Notes: generated by a model not told the origin, from the sequence alone. A stretch of 64,000 nt of DNA from Rathayibacter tritici (GCF_002932875.1 NZ_PSWS01000039.1:1-64000); one strand, 5' to 3'. Shown: positions 17,818 through 27,196, numbered from the stretch's first letter. Numbers and translations are program-made.

Positions 17818-18786
17818 TCAGGGGGTGCCGGGCTCTCGCTGGAGACGCACGAGCACCACTCCGGCGAGGATCAGCGCGCCGCCGCCGAACTGGATCGGCG
17901 CGGGCAGCTCGCCGAGGATCAGCCACGCGGCCGCGATCGAGAACAGCACCTCTGTCAGTCCGGCGAAGGAGGCGATGCGGGTCCCGAGCCGACGTCCGCC
18001 CTCGATCCCGAGCAGATAGGCCAGCACCGTCGACATGCCCAGGATCACGCCCGCGGGCAGGAGCCAGCTCACCTCGGCGCCGACGAACAGCACGTCGCCG
18101 AAGGTCGCGCGCAGCGGCGTGACTCCGAGCACCCCGAGGACCAGCAGGATCACCGCACCGACGACCATCGCCCCTGCGGTGAGCGCGATCGGCGGCAGCT
18201 CGGGATCGACGCGCCCGGCGATGACGTAGTAGACGCAGAGGCCGAGCGAGGCGGTCAACGCCCACGCGATTCCGATCAGCTCGGGCGAGGACTCGCCGGA
18301 CAGGTCGAGCACGAGGACGAGGCCGCCGAGTGCGAGCACCGAGCCGACGAGGGTGAAGCGGCCGGGGTGGCGGCGGGTGCGCGCCCAAGAGAACAGGACG
18401 AGGAAGACAGGGGCGAGGTACTCGATCAGCAGGGCGACGCCGACGGAGAGGTGCTCGATCGCGCTGTAGAAGCAGAGTTGAGCGGCGACGACCGCGAACA
18501 CTCCGTAGAGCGCGATCGTGCCGAGGTTCCGCCGGAGCACGCGCCGACGGCCGCGGAGGGAGAGTATGGCGGGGATTGCGAGGATCACGGCCGCGCCGCC
18601 GGCCCGCCAGAGGACCGCCGCCGCGGGCGTCCAGCCAGCCTCGAGCAGCGGCTTCACGAAGGGCCCGCCCAGACCGAACGCCGCCGACGCGGCCACGGCG
18701 ACCACGAGGCCGGAGCCGAGATGGCGCGCTGGCTTGGGCGCTGTCTCGGCGGGGAGGGCGAGGGCAGCAGTACTCTCGGCGGTCAT
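17818..18786 (-). CDS. EamA-family (DMT) transporter
   Basis: A 322-residue protein with ten TM helices in two EamA repeats (about 25-160 and 170-310). Typical segments are AAFGLGGPFVKPLLEAGW and LIEYLAPVFLVLFSW. The ATG at 18786 has GAAGGGA upstream and was preferred over a longer frame that would run into the divergent promoter. It likely exports a metabolite or amino acid. The divergent CGNR-type regulator is its probable controller. Confidence 0.88.
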   Translation of the reverse strand: MTAESTAALALPAETAPKPARHLGSGLVVAVAASAAFGLGGPFVKPLLEAGWTPAAAVLWRAGGAAVILAIPAILSLRGRRRVLRRNLGTIALYGVFAVVAAQLCFYSAIEHLSVGVALLIEYLAPVFLVLFSWARTRRHPGRFTLVGSVLALGGLVLVLDLSGESSPELIGIAWALTASLGLCVYYVIAGRVDPELPPIALTAGAMVVGAVILLVLGVLGVTPLRATFGDVLFVGAEVSWLLPAGVILGMSTVLAYLLGIEGGRRLGTRIASFAGLTEVLFSIAAAWLILGELPAPIQFGGGALILAGVVLVRLQREPGTP

Positions 18787-18797
18787 GGCCGTCCCTT

Positions 18798-18869
18798 CAG
18801 GAGTCAAGATGATTACACTCGTGACAACGAGCTGATCGCACACTACTGAGCCGCACTGTCAGGAGTCAA
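18798..18869. promoter_or_regulatory. EamA/CGNR intergenic region with repeats
   Basis: Two direct copies of TCAGGAGTCAA (18798-18808 and 18859-18869) flank an inverted repeat CTCGT-GACA-ACGAG (18818-18831) between the two divergent starts. The direct copies also act as or overlap the ribosome-site region of the CGNR gene (AGGAG). Confidence 0.45.
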
Positions 18870-18870
18870 C

Positions 18871-19428
18871 ATGGTGTTCGCCTATGACATCGAGGCGTCG
18901 CTGACCTCAACCGCCTCTCTGGTCAACACGCTCCCCGAACTCTCGGCGTCCGGAGACGATGAGATGGCAACACTCGAGCAGTTGGACGAGTTCCTTCTCG
19001 AGAACCGCTACACCGGCAGCCGCGACGGGTCGGCCGACGAGCTGGAGGCGGTGCGGGCGATCCGCTCCTCCCTCCGCACTCTCTGGCTCACCCGGGCCGA
19101 GGAGGACCTCGTGCCCGTGGTGAACGCGATGCTCGACTCCGGACGCGCGCTGCCGCAACTGGTGCGGCACGGACCCTACGGCTGGCACCTTCACGCGACG
19201 CGCGACGAGAGCCCGCTCGCCACCCGCATCGTGGTCGAGGCGGCCATGGCATTCGTCGACGTGGTTCGCGGAGATGAGCGCGAGCGGATCCGCGTCTGCG
19301 CCGCGGAGGACTGCGAGGCGGTGCTCGTCGACTTCTCCCGCAATCGCTCGAAGCGCTACTGCGACACGGGGAACTGCGGGAACCGCGCCAACGTCGCGGC
19401 GTACCGGGCTCGGCGCGCCTCGCAGTAG
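18871..19428 (+). CDS. CGNR zinc-finger domain regulator
   Basis: A 185-residue protein with an ABATE-like N-terminal domain (about 1-130, EAVRAIRSSLRTLW) and a C-terminal CGNR treble-clef zinc finger (about 138-182). The finger cysteines are in RVCAAEDCEAV and RYCDTGNCGNRANVAAYR. The family is thought to bind DNA as stress or metabolite regulators. It is divergent from an EamA exporter, a common arrangement. Confidence 0.9.
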   Translation: MVFAYDIEASLTSTASLVNTLPELSASGDDEMATLEQLDEFLLENRYTGSRDGSADELEAVRAIRSSLRTLWLTRAEEDLVPVVNAMLDSGRALPQLVRHGPYGWHLHATRDESPLATRIVVEAAMAFVDVVRGDERERIRVCAAEDCEAVLVDFSRNRSKRYCDTGNCGNRANVAAYRARRASQ

Positions 19429-19725
19429 TGGGCGGTCGCTGTGCTGCTGACCGGCGGCCTAGCCAGGGCGTGGAGCCGCGTGTAGACTCGCTCGGTCGGC
19501 TCTTGACACCGCGCGTTCTCGTGCGGATGGGTTTGTTCGTCACGTGAGCCGAGCCTCCGACAGTCGTCGTGAGGCGAATCACCTGTGTGAATCGGCCCCG
19601 GTCAACGACTCGCCCGGGTTCTTCCCCTGCTGCCCCGCAGCAGTCCAGCGCACGGACGCTCTCCACGACGGGGCTGCTCCGGCGTCGCCTTCCTCGCGCA
19701 CGACCTGAACCCAGGAAGAACTGCC
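19429..19725 (+). other. 297-nt leader upstream of the DEAD-box helicase gene
   Basis: There is no coding gene here. A TTGACA element occurs at 19504-19509 but lacks a convincing partner box at 16-18 nt. The helicase ribosome site is GGAAGAA before 19726. Long 5' leaders are known for cold-shock helicase genes (for example csdA), so a structured regulatory leader is possible but not shown. Confidence 0.3.
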
Positions 19726-21765
19726 ATGCCCAAGAACAAGAAGCCCGCCGGCGGACGTCCGGCCAAGAACTTCGAACCCAACCGCTTCGGCGCCTCCAGC
19801 GGGAAGTCACAACTCGGCGGACGCTCGCGTTTCCCCGCGGCCAAGCCCGGCTCCCGCAGCGAGGGCCACCGCGGCTTCCGCCCGATCGACGAGAACGCGC
19901 CCAAGAAGGCGCGCTGGAACGCCGACGAGCGCGCGGCGCGCGCCACGGAGCGCACGGAGCGTCCGGCCCGCGGGTACGACCGCGACGAGCGGCCCGCGCG
20001 CGGGTACGACCGTGATGCACGTCCGGCGCGTGGCGGCGATCGCGACGAACGGCCCGGCCGCTCGTACGACCGTGATGCCCGTCCGGCGCGTGGCGGCGAT
20101 CGCGATGCACGTCCGGCGCGTTCCTTCGACCGGAATGACCGTCCGGCTCGCTCGTACGACCGTGATGTTCGTCCGGTGCGTGGCGGTGACCGCGATGCAC
20201 GTCCGGCGCGTTCCTTCGACCGGAATGACCGTCCGGCTCGCTCGTACGACCGCGATGCACGTCCGGTGCGTTCGTTCGACCGCGACGACCGTCCGGCGCG
20301 CTCTTCCGGACGCGATGACCGGCCCGCCCGCCCGAATGACCGCGATGCGCGTCCGGTGCGCTCCTACGACCGCGGTGAGCGTCCCGCCCGCTCGTTCGAC
20401 CGCGACTCGCGTCCCTCGCGCGGTCACGACCGCGGCGACCGCCCGGCTCGCTCCTACGACCGTGACTCCCGGCCCTCGCGCCGCGACTCCGGCTCGGACT
20501 TCTACCCCAGCCGCGACGCCCGCGTACCGCACCAGGGTGATGACGTCGTGCTCGAGCGCCTCGAGGCGACGGCCACGCTCGCCGTCGACGTCGAGGGCGT
20601 CACGTTCGGTGACCTCGGTCTGGGCGGCAACATTGTCCGGATGCTGACCGAGCTGGGAGCGGCGTCACCGTTTCCGATCCAGGCCGCGACCATCCCTGAG
20701 GTGCTCGCCGGTAAAGACGTTCTCGGACGAGGCAAGACCGGCTCCGGCAAGACGATCGCCTTCGGCGCCCCTGTCGTCGAGCGTCTGATGGAGAACAACG
20801 GAGCCAAGGGCCGCAAGCCGGGCCGCGCTCCGCGTGCGCTCATCCTGGCTCCTACCCGAGAGCTCGCGATGCAGATCGACCGCACGATCCAGCCGATCGC
20901 CCGCTCGGTCAGACTGTTCACGACAACCATCTACGGAGGCGTCCCCCAGTACAAGCAGGTGGGCGCGCTCCAGCGCGGTGTCGACATCGTGATCGCGACA
21001 CCGGGCCGCCTCGAGGACCTCGTCGAGCAGGGCCGCCTCGACCTCTCGAATATCACCATCACGGTGCTCGACGAGGCCGACCACATGTGCGACCTGGGCT
21101 TCCTTGAGCCGGTGCAACGGATCCTTCGCCAGACTGCCGACGGCGGTCAGCGCCTGCTGTTCTCGGCCACGCTCGACAAGGGCGTCGCGACGCTCGTCAA
21201 CGAGTTCCTGGTCGATCCGAGCGTCCACGAAGTCGCCGGCGAGGACCAGGCGTCCTCGACCATCGACCACCGCGTGCTCCTGATCGAGCATCGCGACAAG
21301 GCCGAGATCATCGAGCAGCTCGCCGCCCGCCGGGGCAAGACGCTGATCTTCGCCCGCACCCGCGCCTTCGCTGAACAGCTGGCGGAGCAGCTCGACCACG
21401 CGGACATCCCCGCGACCAGCCTGCACGGCGATCTCAATCAGTCCCGCCGCACGCGCAACCTCGCCCTGCTGACCAGCGGACGCGTGGACGTCCTCGTCGC
21501 GACCGATGTCGCCGCGCGCGGTATCCACGTCGACGACATCGACCTCGTGATCCAGGCTGACGCCCCCGACGAGTACAAGACCTACCTACACCGCTCCGGC
21601 CGCACCGGCCGGGCCGGCAAGAAGGGCACGGTCGTCACTCTGATCACGCGCAACCGCCGTCGCCGGATGGAAGAGCTGCTCGACCGCGCCGAGATCGAGG
21701 CGGAGATGGTCGAGGCCCGCCCCGGCGATCGCATCCTTCGCGAGATCAGCACACCCGCCGAGTAG
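19726..21765 (+). CDS. DEAD-box ATP-dependent RNA helicase with repeat tail
   Basis: A 679-residue helicase. The N-terminal 78 residues are basic. Residues 79-248 are 17 units of a 10-residue repeat (RPARSYDRDA-like). The helicase core runs from about 290 to 665: Q-motif region ASPFPIQAATIPE, motif I GKTGSGKT, Ia APTRELAMQ, II DEAD, III SAT, then RGIHVDDIDLVIQ and motif VI HRSGRTGRAG. It unwinds structured RNA, probably in ribosome assembly, RNA decay or cold adaptation. The Arg/Asp/Tyr-rich disordered tail is N-terminal, while many relatives carry basic tails at the C-terminus. Confidence 0.93.
   Translation: MPKNKKPAGGRPAKNFEPNRFGASSGKSQLGGRSRFPAAKPGSRSEGHRGFRPIDENAPKKARWNADERAARATERTERPARGYDRDERPARGYDRDARPARGGDRDERPGRSYDRDARPARGGDRDARPARSFDRNDRPARSYDRDVRPVRGGDRDARPARSFDRNDRPARSYDRDARPVRSFDRDDRPARSSGRDDRPARPNDRDARPVRSYDRGERPARSFDRDSRPSRGHDRGDRPARSYDRDSRPSRRDSGSDFYPSRDARVPHQGDDVVLERLEATATLAVDVEGVTFGDLGLGGNIVRMLTELGAASPFPIQAATIPEVLAGKDVLGRGKTGSGKTIAFGAPVVERLMENNGAKGRKPGRAPRALILAPTRELAMQIDRTIQPIARSVRLFTTTIYGGVPQYKQVGALQRGVDIVIATPGRLEDLVEQGRLDLSNITITVLDEADHMCDLGFLEPVQRILRQTADGGQRLLFSATLDKGVATLVNEFLVDPSVHEVAGEDQASSTIDHRVLLIEHRDKAEIIEQLAARRGKTLIFARTRAFAEQLAEQLDHADIPATSLHGDLNQSRRTRNLALLTSGRVDVLVATDVAARGIHVDDIDLVIQADAPDEYKTYLHRSGRTGRAGKKGTVVTLITRNRRRRMEELLDRAEIEAEMVEARPGDRILREISTPAE
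19960..20469 (+). repeat. 17 x 30-bp in-frame repeat in the helicase gene
   Basis: Seventeen imperfect 30-bp units coding for RPxR(S/G)(Y/F/G)DR(D/N)x. Neighbouring blocks at 20110-20169 and 20200-20259 are almost identical, indicating recent duplication of a two- or three-unit block. Confidence 0.9.
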
Positions 21766-21776
21766 CAGGCCCGCGC

Positions 21777-21824
21777 ATGACGGGAGGCGTGGATCCCTTG
21801 ACCGGGGTCCACGCCTCCCGTCAT
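21777..21824. terminator. Strong hairpin terminator after the helicase gene
   Basis: A perfect 17-bp stem (arms 21777-21793 and 21808-21824) that can extend through the loop by a further GC-rich helix. It starts 11 nt after the helicase stop. No T-run follows. Confidence 0.75.
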
Positions 21825-21843
21825 TGACGTCACGAACGCAGGA

Positions 21844-21885
21844 ACGCCGAAGGGCGGACACCTCGCGGTGTCCGCCCTTCGGCGT
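21844..21885. terminator. Hairpin terminator after the fasciclin gene
   Basis: A perfect 19-bp stem with a TCGC tetraloop (21863-21866), 28 nt past the minus-strand fasciclin stop. Together with the preceding hairpin it insulates the converging genes. Confidence 0.75.
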
Positions 21886-21912
21886 GATCGGCGGCTCTCA
21901 CCGCCGAGGGAC

Positions 21913-22602
21913 TCAGCTGGCCGGGGGGGTCAGCACGGTGTCGATGAGGTACACGGTCGCGTTGGCGGTCTTGACGCCACCGCAGATAACCGACGCGTCG
22001 TTAACCTTCAGGTCGTCGCCCGAGCCGGTGACGGTGACGTTACCGCCCTGGACAGTGGCGTGGTCGCCGGCGATCGCGTCAGGGGCGATCTGGCCGGGGA
22101 CGACGTGGTAGGTCAGGATCGAGGACAGCGTGGGTGCGCCCTCGGGGGTCTTGAGGGTCTCGACGGTGGCTGCATCGAGCTTCGCGAACGCGTCGTCGAC
22201 CGGGGCGAAGACCGTGAACTCGCCGCTGTTCAGGGTGTCGACCAGGTTCACATCGGGGTTGAGGCCACCGGAGACCGCAGCGGTCAGCGTGGTCAGCAGC
22301 GGGTTGTTCGACGCGGCAGTTGCAACGGGGTCGAGCGACATGCCCTCGACCGAGCCTGCACCGTCCGGAACCTGGGCGGCGTAAGCGGCACAGCCGGCGC
22401 CGACGAGGTTCGCGGCAGGGTCCATCGTGGCCATCGGGGTGGACGAAGCGGAGGACGAGGTCGCCATCGGGGTCGACATCTGGGTCGCCGTGTCGCTGGA
22501 GGTGGTGGTCGAGCCGCTACCGCTCGAGCAGGCGGTGAGGCCGAGGGTGGCGGTGCCCAACAGGGCGAATGCGGCGAGGGCGGAACGCTTGGTGGATCGC
22601 AT
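21913..22602 (-). CDS. Fasciclin (FAS1) domain lipoprotein
   Basis: A 229-residue surface lipoprotein. The signal peptide ends in the lipobox LTAC (Cys25), followed by a Ser/Thr/Met-rich linker. One FAS1 domain covers about 90-228, with the conserved segments [14 protein letters not shown] and [11 protein letters not shown]. It resembles mycobacterial MPT83/MPT70. Such proteins act in adhesion or envelope interaction. The ATG at 22602 has AAGGAG upstream. Confidence 0.92.
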   Translation of the reverse strand: MRSTKRSALAAFALLGTATLGLTACSSGSGSTTTSSDTATQMSTPMATSSSASSTPMATMDPAANLVGAGCAAYAAQVPDGAGSVEGMSLDPVATAASNNPLLTTLTAAVSGGLNPDVNLVDTLNSGEFTVFAPVDDAFAKLDAATVETLKTPEGAPTLSSILTYHVVPGQIAPDAIAGDHATVQGGNVTVTGSGDDLKVNDASVICGGVKTANATVYLIDTVLTPPAS

Positions 22603-22840
22603 GGGATTTCTCCTTCGTGAGACGGCCCCCACGTGACGCGGTGGACCTGTTCTGTGTGGACCGTTTCGCGGCCGTTGACAAGTGTTCGGAGCCCTCACGG
22701 AGAGGGTTTGGAATTCTTTCGGCGATCTAGGTAACGGCTTCGTAACGGCGCAGAACCGAAGGTCAGTGAGCCTCGCCTCTACGTCGATTATCCTGGAGTC
22801 GTCACGCGCACGCGGGACGCGAGGACGAGAGGACGAGCCG

Positions 22841-23461
22841 GTGCAGACCCGAGGCGTACGAGTGGCACGCGGTGCCTCGGCCGCTCTCGCCGCGACCGCA
22901 ACCGCCGCCGCCTCCCACACGCTCGCCGGCGCCGTCACTCCTGCTCCCGCGGTCCTCGCCCTCGCCGCGGCATTCGCGGTCGTCGTCTGCGTGCTCCTCT
23001 CGGGACGCCATCTCTCCCTCCCGCGCCTGACCGCCTCCGTCCTGCTCAGCCAGATCGCCTACCACGGGCTCTTCCTCGTGACAGGCACCGGAGGAGAGGT
23101 GAGCGTGATCGGCACGACTGGCCGCGCCGCGCACTTCCATGACGGATCGACCATCGAGCTGATAGCTGGCGAAGGCGGGCACGCCGCCCACAGGCCCCTG
23201 ATGCTTGTCGCCCACCTCGCCGCCGCAGGCCTCACCATCGCCGCACTCCGCCACGGAGAGCGGCTGTTCTGGACCCTCGGCGCAGAACTGCACCGCGTCG
23301 TCGTGCGGATCGTCGCCGAAGCATCCGCCCTGGCGCTCCCGCAGAGCCCGGGCGTGGCGGTGACGGGCGCTCCCGAGCCACGAGCACCCCGCACGCTCGA
23401 TACGGTCCTCTCGGTCCTCCGACACCGTGGACCGCCCGCGCGCGCTCTTCGCGCCGCCTGA
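22841..23461 (+). CDS. Hypothetical membrane protein next to copper genes
   Basis: A 206-residue protein with about four hydrophobic segments (roughly 8-28, 34-50, 58-75, 110-130) and several His residues in and near them ([26 protein letters not shown]). The C-terminal 70 residues are cytosolic and basic. The GTG at 22841 follows AGAGGA. I do not recognise the family. Its position immediately before YcnI and CopC genes suggests a part in copper handling, which is inference. Confidence 0.6.
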   Translation: MQTRGVRVARGASAALAATATAAASHTLAGAVTPAPAVLALAAAFAVVVCVLLSGRHLSLPRLTASVLLSQIAYHGLFLVTGTGGEVSVIGTTGRAAHFHDGSTIELIAGEGGHAAHRPLMLVAHLAAAGLTIAALRHGERLFWTLGAELHRVVVRIVAEASALALPQSPGVAVTGAPEPRAPRTLDTVLSVLRHRGPPARALRAA

Positions 23462-23572
23462 CGTCCCTCCCGCGTGGGAGCGGCCCCGGTCGGCGCACCC
23501 GCGCGCACCGCGAACCCGCGCTGCGTCCTGAACCCCGGCACTGGGCCGGACACCTCAGAGGACACGACCGCC

Positions 23573-24343
23573 ATGATTTGCTCTCCTTCATCCTTCTCCC
23601 GCCTGCGCATCGCCGGCAGCGGCGCCCTCGTCGCCACCGGAGCGCTCGCGCTCGCGCTCGCCGCCCCCACCGCAGCCAGCGCCCACGTGACCGCTGCCGC
23701 GAGCAGCACCGCCGCGGGCTCCTACTCCGTCGTCACTTTCTCGCTCGCCCACGGCTGCGAGGGCTCACCCACGACGGGTCTCACCATCACGATGCCCGAT
23801 GGGATCAACTCGGTCAGCCCGACCGTCAACCCGAACTGGGACGTCGTGAAGAACGAAGTCGCGATCGCGGAACCGGTCACGGACTCCCACGGCAACACCG
23901 CGACGAAGCGCGTCTCGGACGTGGTCTACACGGCGAAGACTCCGCTCGCCGACGGCTACCGCGACACGGTCTCCCTCCAGCTCCAGCTCCCCGCGGACGC
24001 GGCCGGCTCCACTCTGGAGTTCCCAGTGCTGCAGACCTGCGAGACGGGTAGCACCACCTGGGACCAGCCGACCGTCGAGGGCCAGGACGAGCCCGAGCTA
24101 CCCGCACCCACGGTCGCAGTGACCGCTGCGGAGGCCGGCTCCAGCCACGGCGGCGGACACCACGGCGAAGCAGGCCACGACGATGGGGACGGCGAGGTCG
24201 CGACGACAGCCTCGACGACGACCGCGACGGGCGGGGACGACCTCCTCGCCCGAATCCTCGGCGTCGGAGGCCTCGTCGTCGGCGCGGTAGGCGTCGCCGT
24301 CGGTCTCGCATCCCGCCGCCGCGACCCTCAGGCGTCGGAGTGA
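23573..24343 (+). CDS. YcnI-family (DUF1775) copper-binding membrane protein
   Basis: A 256-residue exported protein. A signal peptide ends at ASA (about residue 37), leaving a mature N-terminal His (HVTAAASS), the copper-binding residue known in B. subtilis YcnI. The beta-sandwich domain follows (about 38-180), then a His/Asp-rich stretch (SHGGGHHGEAGHDD) and a C-terminal TM anchor (about 225-247). It probably acts as a copper chaperone on the outer face of the membrane. The stop overlaps the start of the CopC gene (GTGA). Confidence 0.9.
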   Translation: MICSPSSFSRLRIAGSGALVATGALALALAAPTAASAHVTAAASSTAAGSYSVVTFSLAHGCEGSPTTGLTITMPDGINSVSPTVNPNWDVVKNEVAIAEPVTDSHGNTATKRVSDVVYTAKTPLADGYRDTVSLQLQLPADAAGSTLEFPVLQTCETGSTTWDQPTVEGQDEPELPAPTVAVTAAEAGSSHGGGHHGEAGHDDGDGEVATTASTTTATGGDDLLARILGVGGLVVGAVGVAVGLASRRRDPQASE

Positions 24344-24942
24344 CTCGTCGTAAACTCGTTGTCTCCGCGGCCGTGATCGGGCTCCTCAGCTCGATCACGG
24401 TCGCGGCGCCCGCGAGTGCGCACAACTACCTCGTCTCGACGACTCCGGCTGCGGACTCCACGGTGACCGAGCAGCCGGGGGCACTGGAACTCACGACCAA
24501 CGACGATCTCCTCGTGCTGGGGACGGACGGGACGGCGGCCGCACTGCGCGTCGTCGGGCCGGACGGGCTCTACTACGGAGACGGCTGCGTCGCCGTCGTC
24601 GGGCCGGAGGCCTCGATGCCGCTGGAGCTCGGCGTGGCCGGTCACTACGAGGTGACCTGGCAGGTCGTGTCGACGGATGGGCACCCCGTGTCTGGGCAGT
24701 ACGCGTTCGACTGGGCGCCGACAGAGGGCACCACGCTTGCCGAAGGATCAAGCTCGATCCCGGACTGCAATGGGACCATCGCGGTCTCGGGAAGTCTCGG
24801 GTCGGCTGACGACGCTCAGGCACGGTCCGGATCGAACCCCGCGCTGCTCGGCGACGTGCTCTGGATCGGCGGCGCACTCGCCGCTGTCGCAGCCGTCATC
24901 GGAGGCACGCTTCTCGTGCTTCGCCGGCGGCCCCGCAGCTGA
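24340..24942 (+). CDS. CopC-domain copper resistance protein, membrane anchored
   Basis: A 200-residue exported protein. A signal peptide ends at ASA, leaving a mature N-terminal His (HNYLVSTTPA). The CopC fold follows (about 28-125) with the conserved VVSTDGHPVSGQY that supplies the second His of the Cu(II) site. A C-terminal TM anchor is at about 170-192. The GTG start is coupled to the YcnI stop by 4 nt. A CopD partner is not present next to it. Confidence 0.9.
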   Translation: MTRRKLVVSAAVIGLLSSITVAAPASAHNYLVSTTPAADSTVTEQPGALELTTNDDLLVLGTDGTAAALRVVGPDGLYYGDGCVAVVGPEASMPLELGVAGHYEVTWQVVSTDGHPVSGQYAFDWAPTEGTTLAEGSSSIPDCNGTIAVSGSLGSADDAQARSGSNPALLGDVLWIGGALAAVAAVIGGTLLVLRRRPRS

Positions 24943-24951
24943 GACTCCCAG

Positions 24952-24986
24952 GCCTCCTGAGCGGGCTGATGATCAGTTCAGGAGGC
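24952..24986. terminator. Hairpin terminator between copC and HAD genes
   Basis: A 9-bp stem GCCTCCTGA/TCAGGAGGC with a 17-nt loop. The right arm lies in the last codons of the converging HAD gene. Confidence 0.5.
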
Positions 24987-25677
24987 TTGCGAGCGGGCCC
25001 TCGTGGAGACCGGTGAGGACCGTCGCGGCGTCATCATAGACAGCGACGGCACCGGCCTCTCGAAGATCGTGCTCGGAGGTGCCGCCGGAGAGGACACCGA
25101 CGGTCGCCAGACCGGCCCGTTCGGCAGCGATGACGTCCCAGGTCGCATCGCCCACCATGATCGCACGGTCCGCCGAGACGCCCGCTCGTTCAAGGGCGAT
25201 CGCGATCAGGTCTGGGGCGGGCTTCGCGGTCGAGACATCAGCACCGCTGGTGACTGCGTAAACGGAGCCGCCGAGGTCGAGGACGTCGAGAAGAACGTCG
25301 AGTTCGTTCTGCGGCGCCGACGTCGCGAGGACGACGTGAAGCCCATGGCCTACGAGCGTAGCGACGAGTTCTCGTGCCCCCGGAAGGGGAGTGATCCGCG
25401 CTGTCGTCTCGGCGTAATTCTTCGTGTGCAGCACTTTCACTAGAGCACGTCGGTCGTCGTTCACGTCGTCTTCGAGGAGCATGTCGAGCAGTTCCGATGA
25501 ATCGGCGCCAATTGCACGCTGAATCCGCCAGGCGGGGACGACGAGGTCGCACTGCCAAAAAGCCTGTGACCATGCCTCGACGTGGAGGAAGTTCGTGTCC
25601 GCGAGCGTCCCGTCGATGTCGAACAGGACCGCCGCGGTCCCGGTGGTCTTTTCGACACGGTTCTTCGCTGCTGCCAT
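24973..25677 (-). CDS. HAD-superfamily phosphatase
   Basis: A 234-residue phosphatase. The nucleophile and acid/base Asp are in LFDIDGTLADT (about 18-28). The helical cap is of the beta-phosphoglucomutase/phosphoglycolate type. Motif II is VVLATSAPQNE, motif III Lys is in TAKPAPD and motif IV is MVGDATWD. The ATG at 25677 has AAGGAG upstream. The substrate is unknown. Confidence 0.88.
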   Translation of the reverse strand: MAAAKNRVEKTTGTAAVLFDIDGTLADTNFLHVEAWSQAFWQCDLVVPAWRIQRAIGADSSELLDMLLEDDVNDDRRALVKVLHTKNYAETTARITPLPGARELVATLVGHGLHVVLATSAPQNELDVLLDVLDLGGSVYAVTSGADVSTAKPAPDLIAIALERAGVSADRAIMVGDATWDVIAAERAGLATVGVLSGGTSEHDLREAGAVAVYDDAATVLTGLHEGPLASLLN

Positions 25678-25807
25678 ATCGCTGCTCCTTGCTGCTCCAT
25701 CCCGCGCCTTCCGCCCGGAGTTCTTCACGCTACGCGGGCGCGCAGAAGCGGCTTGGCCCCTTGACCTCGTAGTGCGTTGCTCGGCACGGCTGGGATTGCA
25801 CGTCCCG

Positions 25808-27091
25808 TCAGGGCCCGCCGTCTTCGGTCCGTTCGGGTTCCTCCTTCTGGCGTTGCCCCGCGTCCTCGGGCCGCGTCGTGTGCCGTCTCCCCGTCGGACT
25901 CAGCCAGTGGAGAGTCCCGTCCGCCTCCTGCTCGCTGGTCCACGTGGTTGTGTGGCGGAGCCGGTGGTGGTGGCGGCAAAGGTGCGCGAGGTTGTCGGCG
26001 GAGGTGGTTCCTCCGTGCTGCCATTCCCTCGTGTGGTCGATGTCCGCGTGCCGCGTGCTGCGGGTGCAGCCGGGGAACCGGCAGGTCCCGTCGCGATGCT
26101 GCAGGTGGCGTCGCAGGTCCGCCGGTACTCGGTAGGAGTCGCGTCCGACGGAGAGCACCGCTCCGCTCTCGGGGTGGGTGAGCAGCCGCGTGAAGGACGG
26201 CGCCCCGGCAGCGAGACGTCGCGCTGTCTCGGGATCGACGGGTCCGTATCCGTCGAGCGTTCCCGGCTGGTCGGACCGTCCGAGGAGGGTCAGCGCAGGT
26301 ACAGTGACGGCGACTTCGGCCCGTATGCCCGTCGGCATCCGTGTCCCGTTCCGCTCGCCGGGAGTGTCGCCGTCGAGTAGCAGCGCTGCCGCGACGTCCG
26401 CACGCAACTGTCCGAGCGTCCGCTCCTCGTCCGGCAGGTCTGCGAGTGAGCGCGCGGCCCGGTCGATCCTGTCCAGTGCACCAAGCACGTCGGGAGCTGC
26501 AGCGTAGAGATGCAGGATCGCCATCCCATCGTCGAGTCCCTCGACCCACAGGGATCGGCGGCGAGCGCAGTCAGCATGCCGCTCGCTGAGCGTCTGGGGG
26601 TGCAGCCGTTCGCGGAGTGACCGGAGCGCGCGCCGCAACTGGGGCGGCGTGCAGGTGGCCGCCATCGTCGCGGCCTCTTCGTCGAAGCGTCCCCGGACGT
26701 CGGCCGGTACGTCGAGCGCTGCTCGCACCACGATCCGCGCGTGTTCGGGCGAGAGTGTTCCGTTGGCGAGTGCACGCAGCGTCGCGGGGAGATCATTGAC
26801 CAGTAGGCGGGCCTCGTCGACGAGTGCCGACGCGTGCGCCTCGGAGACGCGCAGACCCGTCGCAAGCTCCGCGATCAGCGCGCGGTGTGCCGCCTCCGCC
26901 CGGTCTACCTCCACCTGGACGTGTTCGCCCGCGAGCGCGGCCGACGCGCTCATCGCGATGCGGCGCGTCTCCTCGATCGCCTGGTACCGCGAAGCTTCGA
27001 TGGCGGAGCGCTCAGCATGCCGTCCGCTCACGTTCTTCACCGACGACAGTAGATCGCTGTCGAAGTGGTCAGGGCCGTTCCGAGGGGTCAT
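25808..27091 (-). CDS. DUF222 domain protein with C-terminal HNH endonuclease
   Basis: A 427-residue protein with a helical DUF222 region (about 60-310) and a C-terminal HNH nuclease (about 335-395). The nuclease has zinc Cys in TCRFPGCTRS, catalytic HADIDHTREW, Asn in TSADNLAHLC and the HHHRLRH end. This family is present in many copies in actinobacterial genomes and is suspected to be mobile or selfish. The ATG at 27091 is preferred to a TTG 12 nt upstream. Confidence 0.88.
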   Translation of the reverse strand: MTPRNGPDHFDSDLLSSVKNVSGRHAERSAIEASRYQAIEETRRIAMSASAALAGEHVQVEVDRAEAAHRALIAELATGLRVSEAHASALVDEARLLVNDLPATLRALANGTLSPEHARIVVRAALDVPADVRGRFDEEAATMAATCTPPQLRRALRSLRERLHPQTLSERHADCARRRSLWVEGLDDGMAILHLYAAAPDVLGALDRIDRAARSLADLPDEERTLGQLRADVAAALLLDGDTPGERNGTRMPTGIRAEVAVTVPALTLLGRSDQPGTLDGYGPVDPETARRLAAGAPSFTRLLTHPESGAVLSVGRDSYRVPADLRRHLQHRDGTCRFPGCTRSTRHADIDHTREWQHGGTTSADNLAHLCRHHHRLRHTTTWTSEQEADGTLHWLSPTGRRHTTRPEDAGQRQKEEPERTEDGGP

Positions 27092-27196
27092 GCTGACAGC
27101 CAAGTACGCACCGGTCGACTGTCGGTGGTGCTCCAGTCACCCCATCAGAGGAACGGGAGATCTGCAGGTTGTGGAGGAGCCTACGCCGACGCAGCG

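Noticed and set aside
19504-19509. Strong TTGACA promoter for the helicase gene
   Set aside because: No acceptable -10 box is found 16-18 nt downstream, so it is only mentioned in the leader entry.
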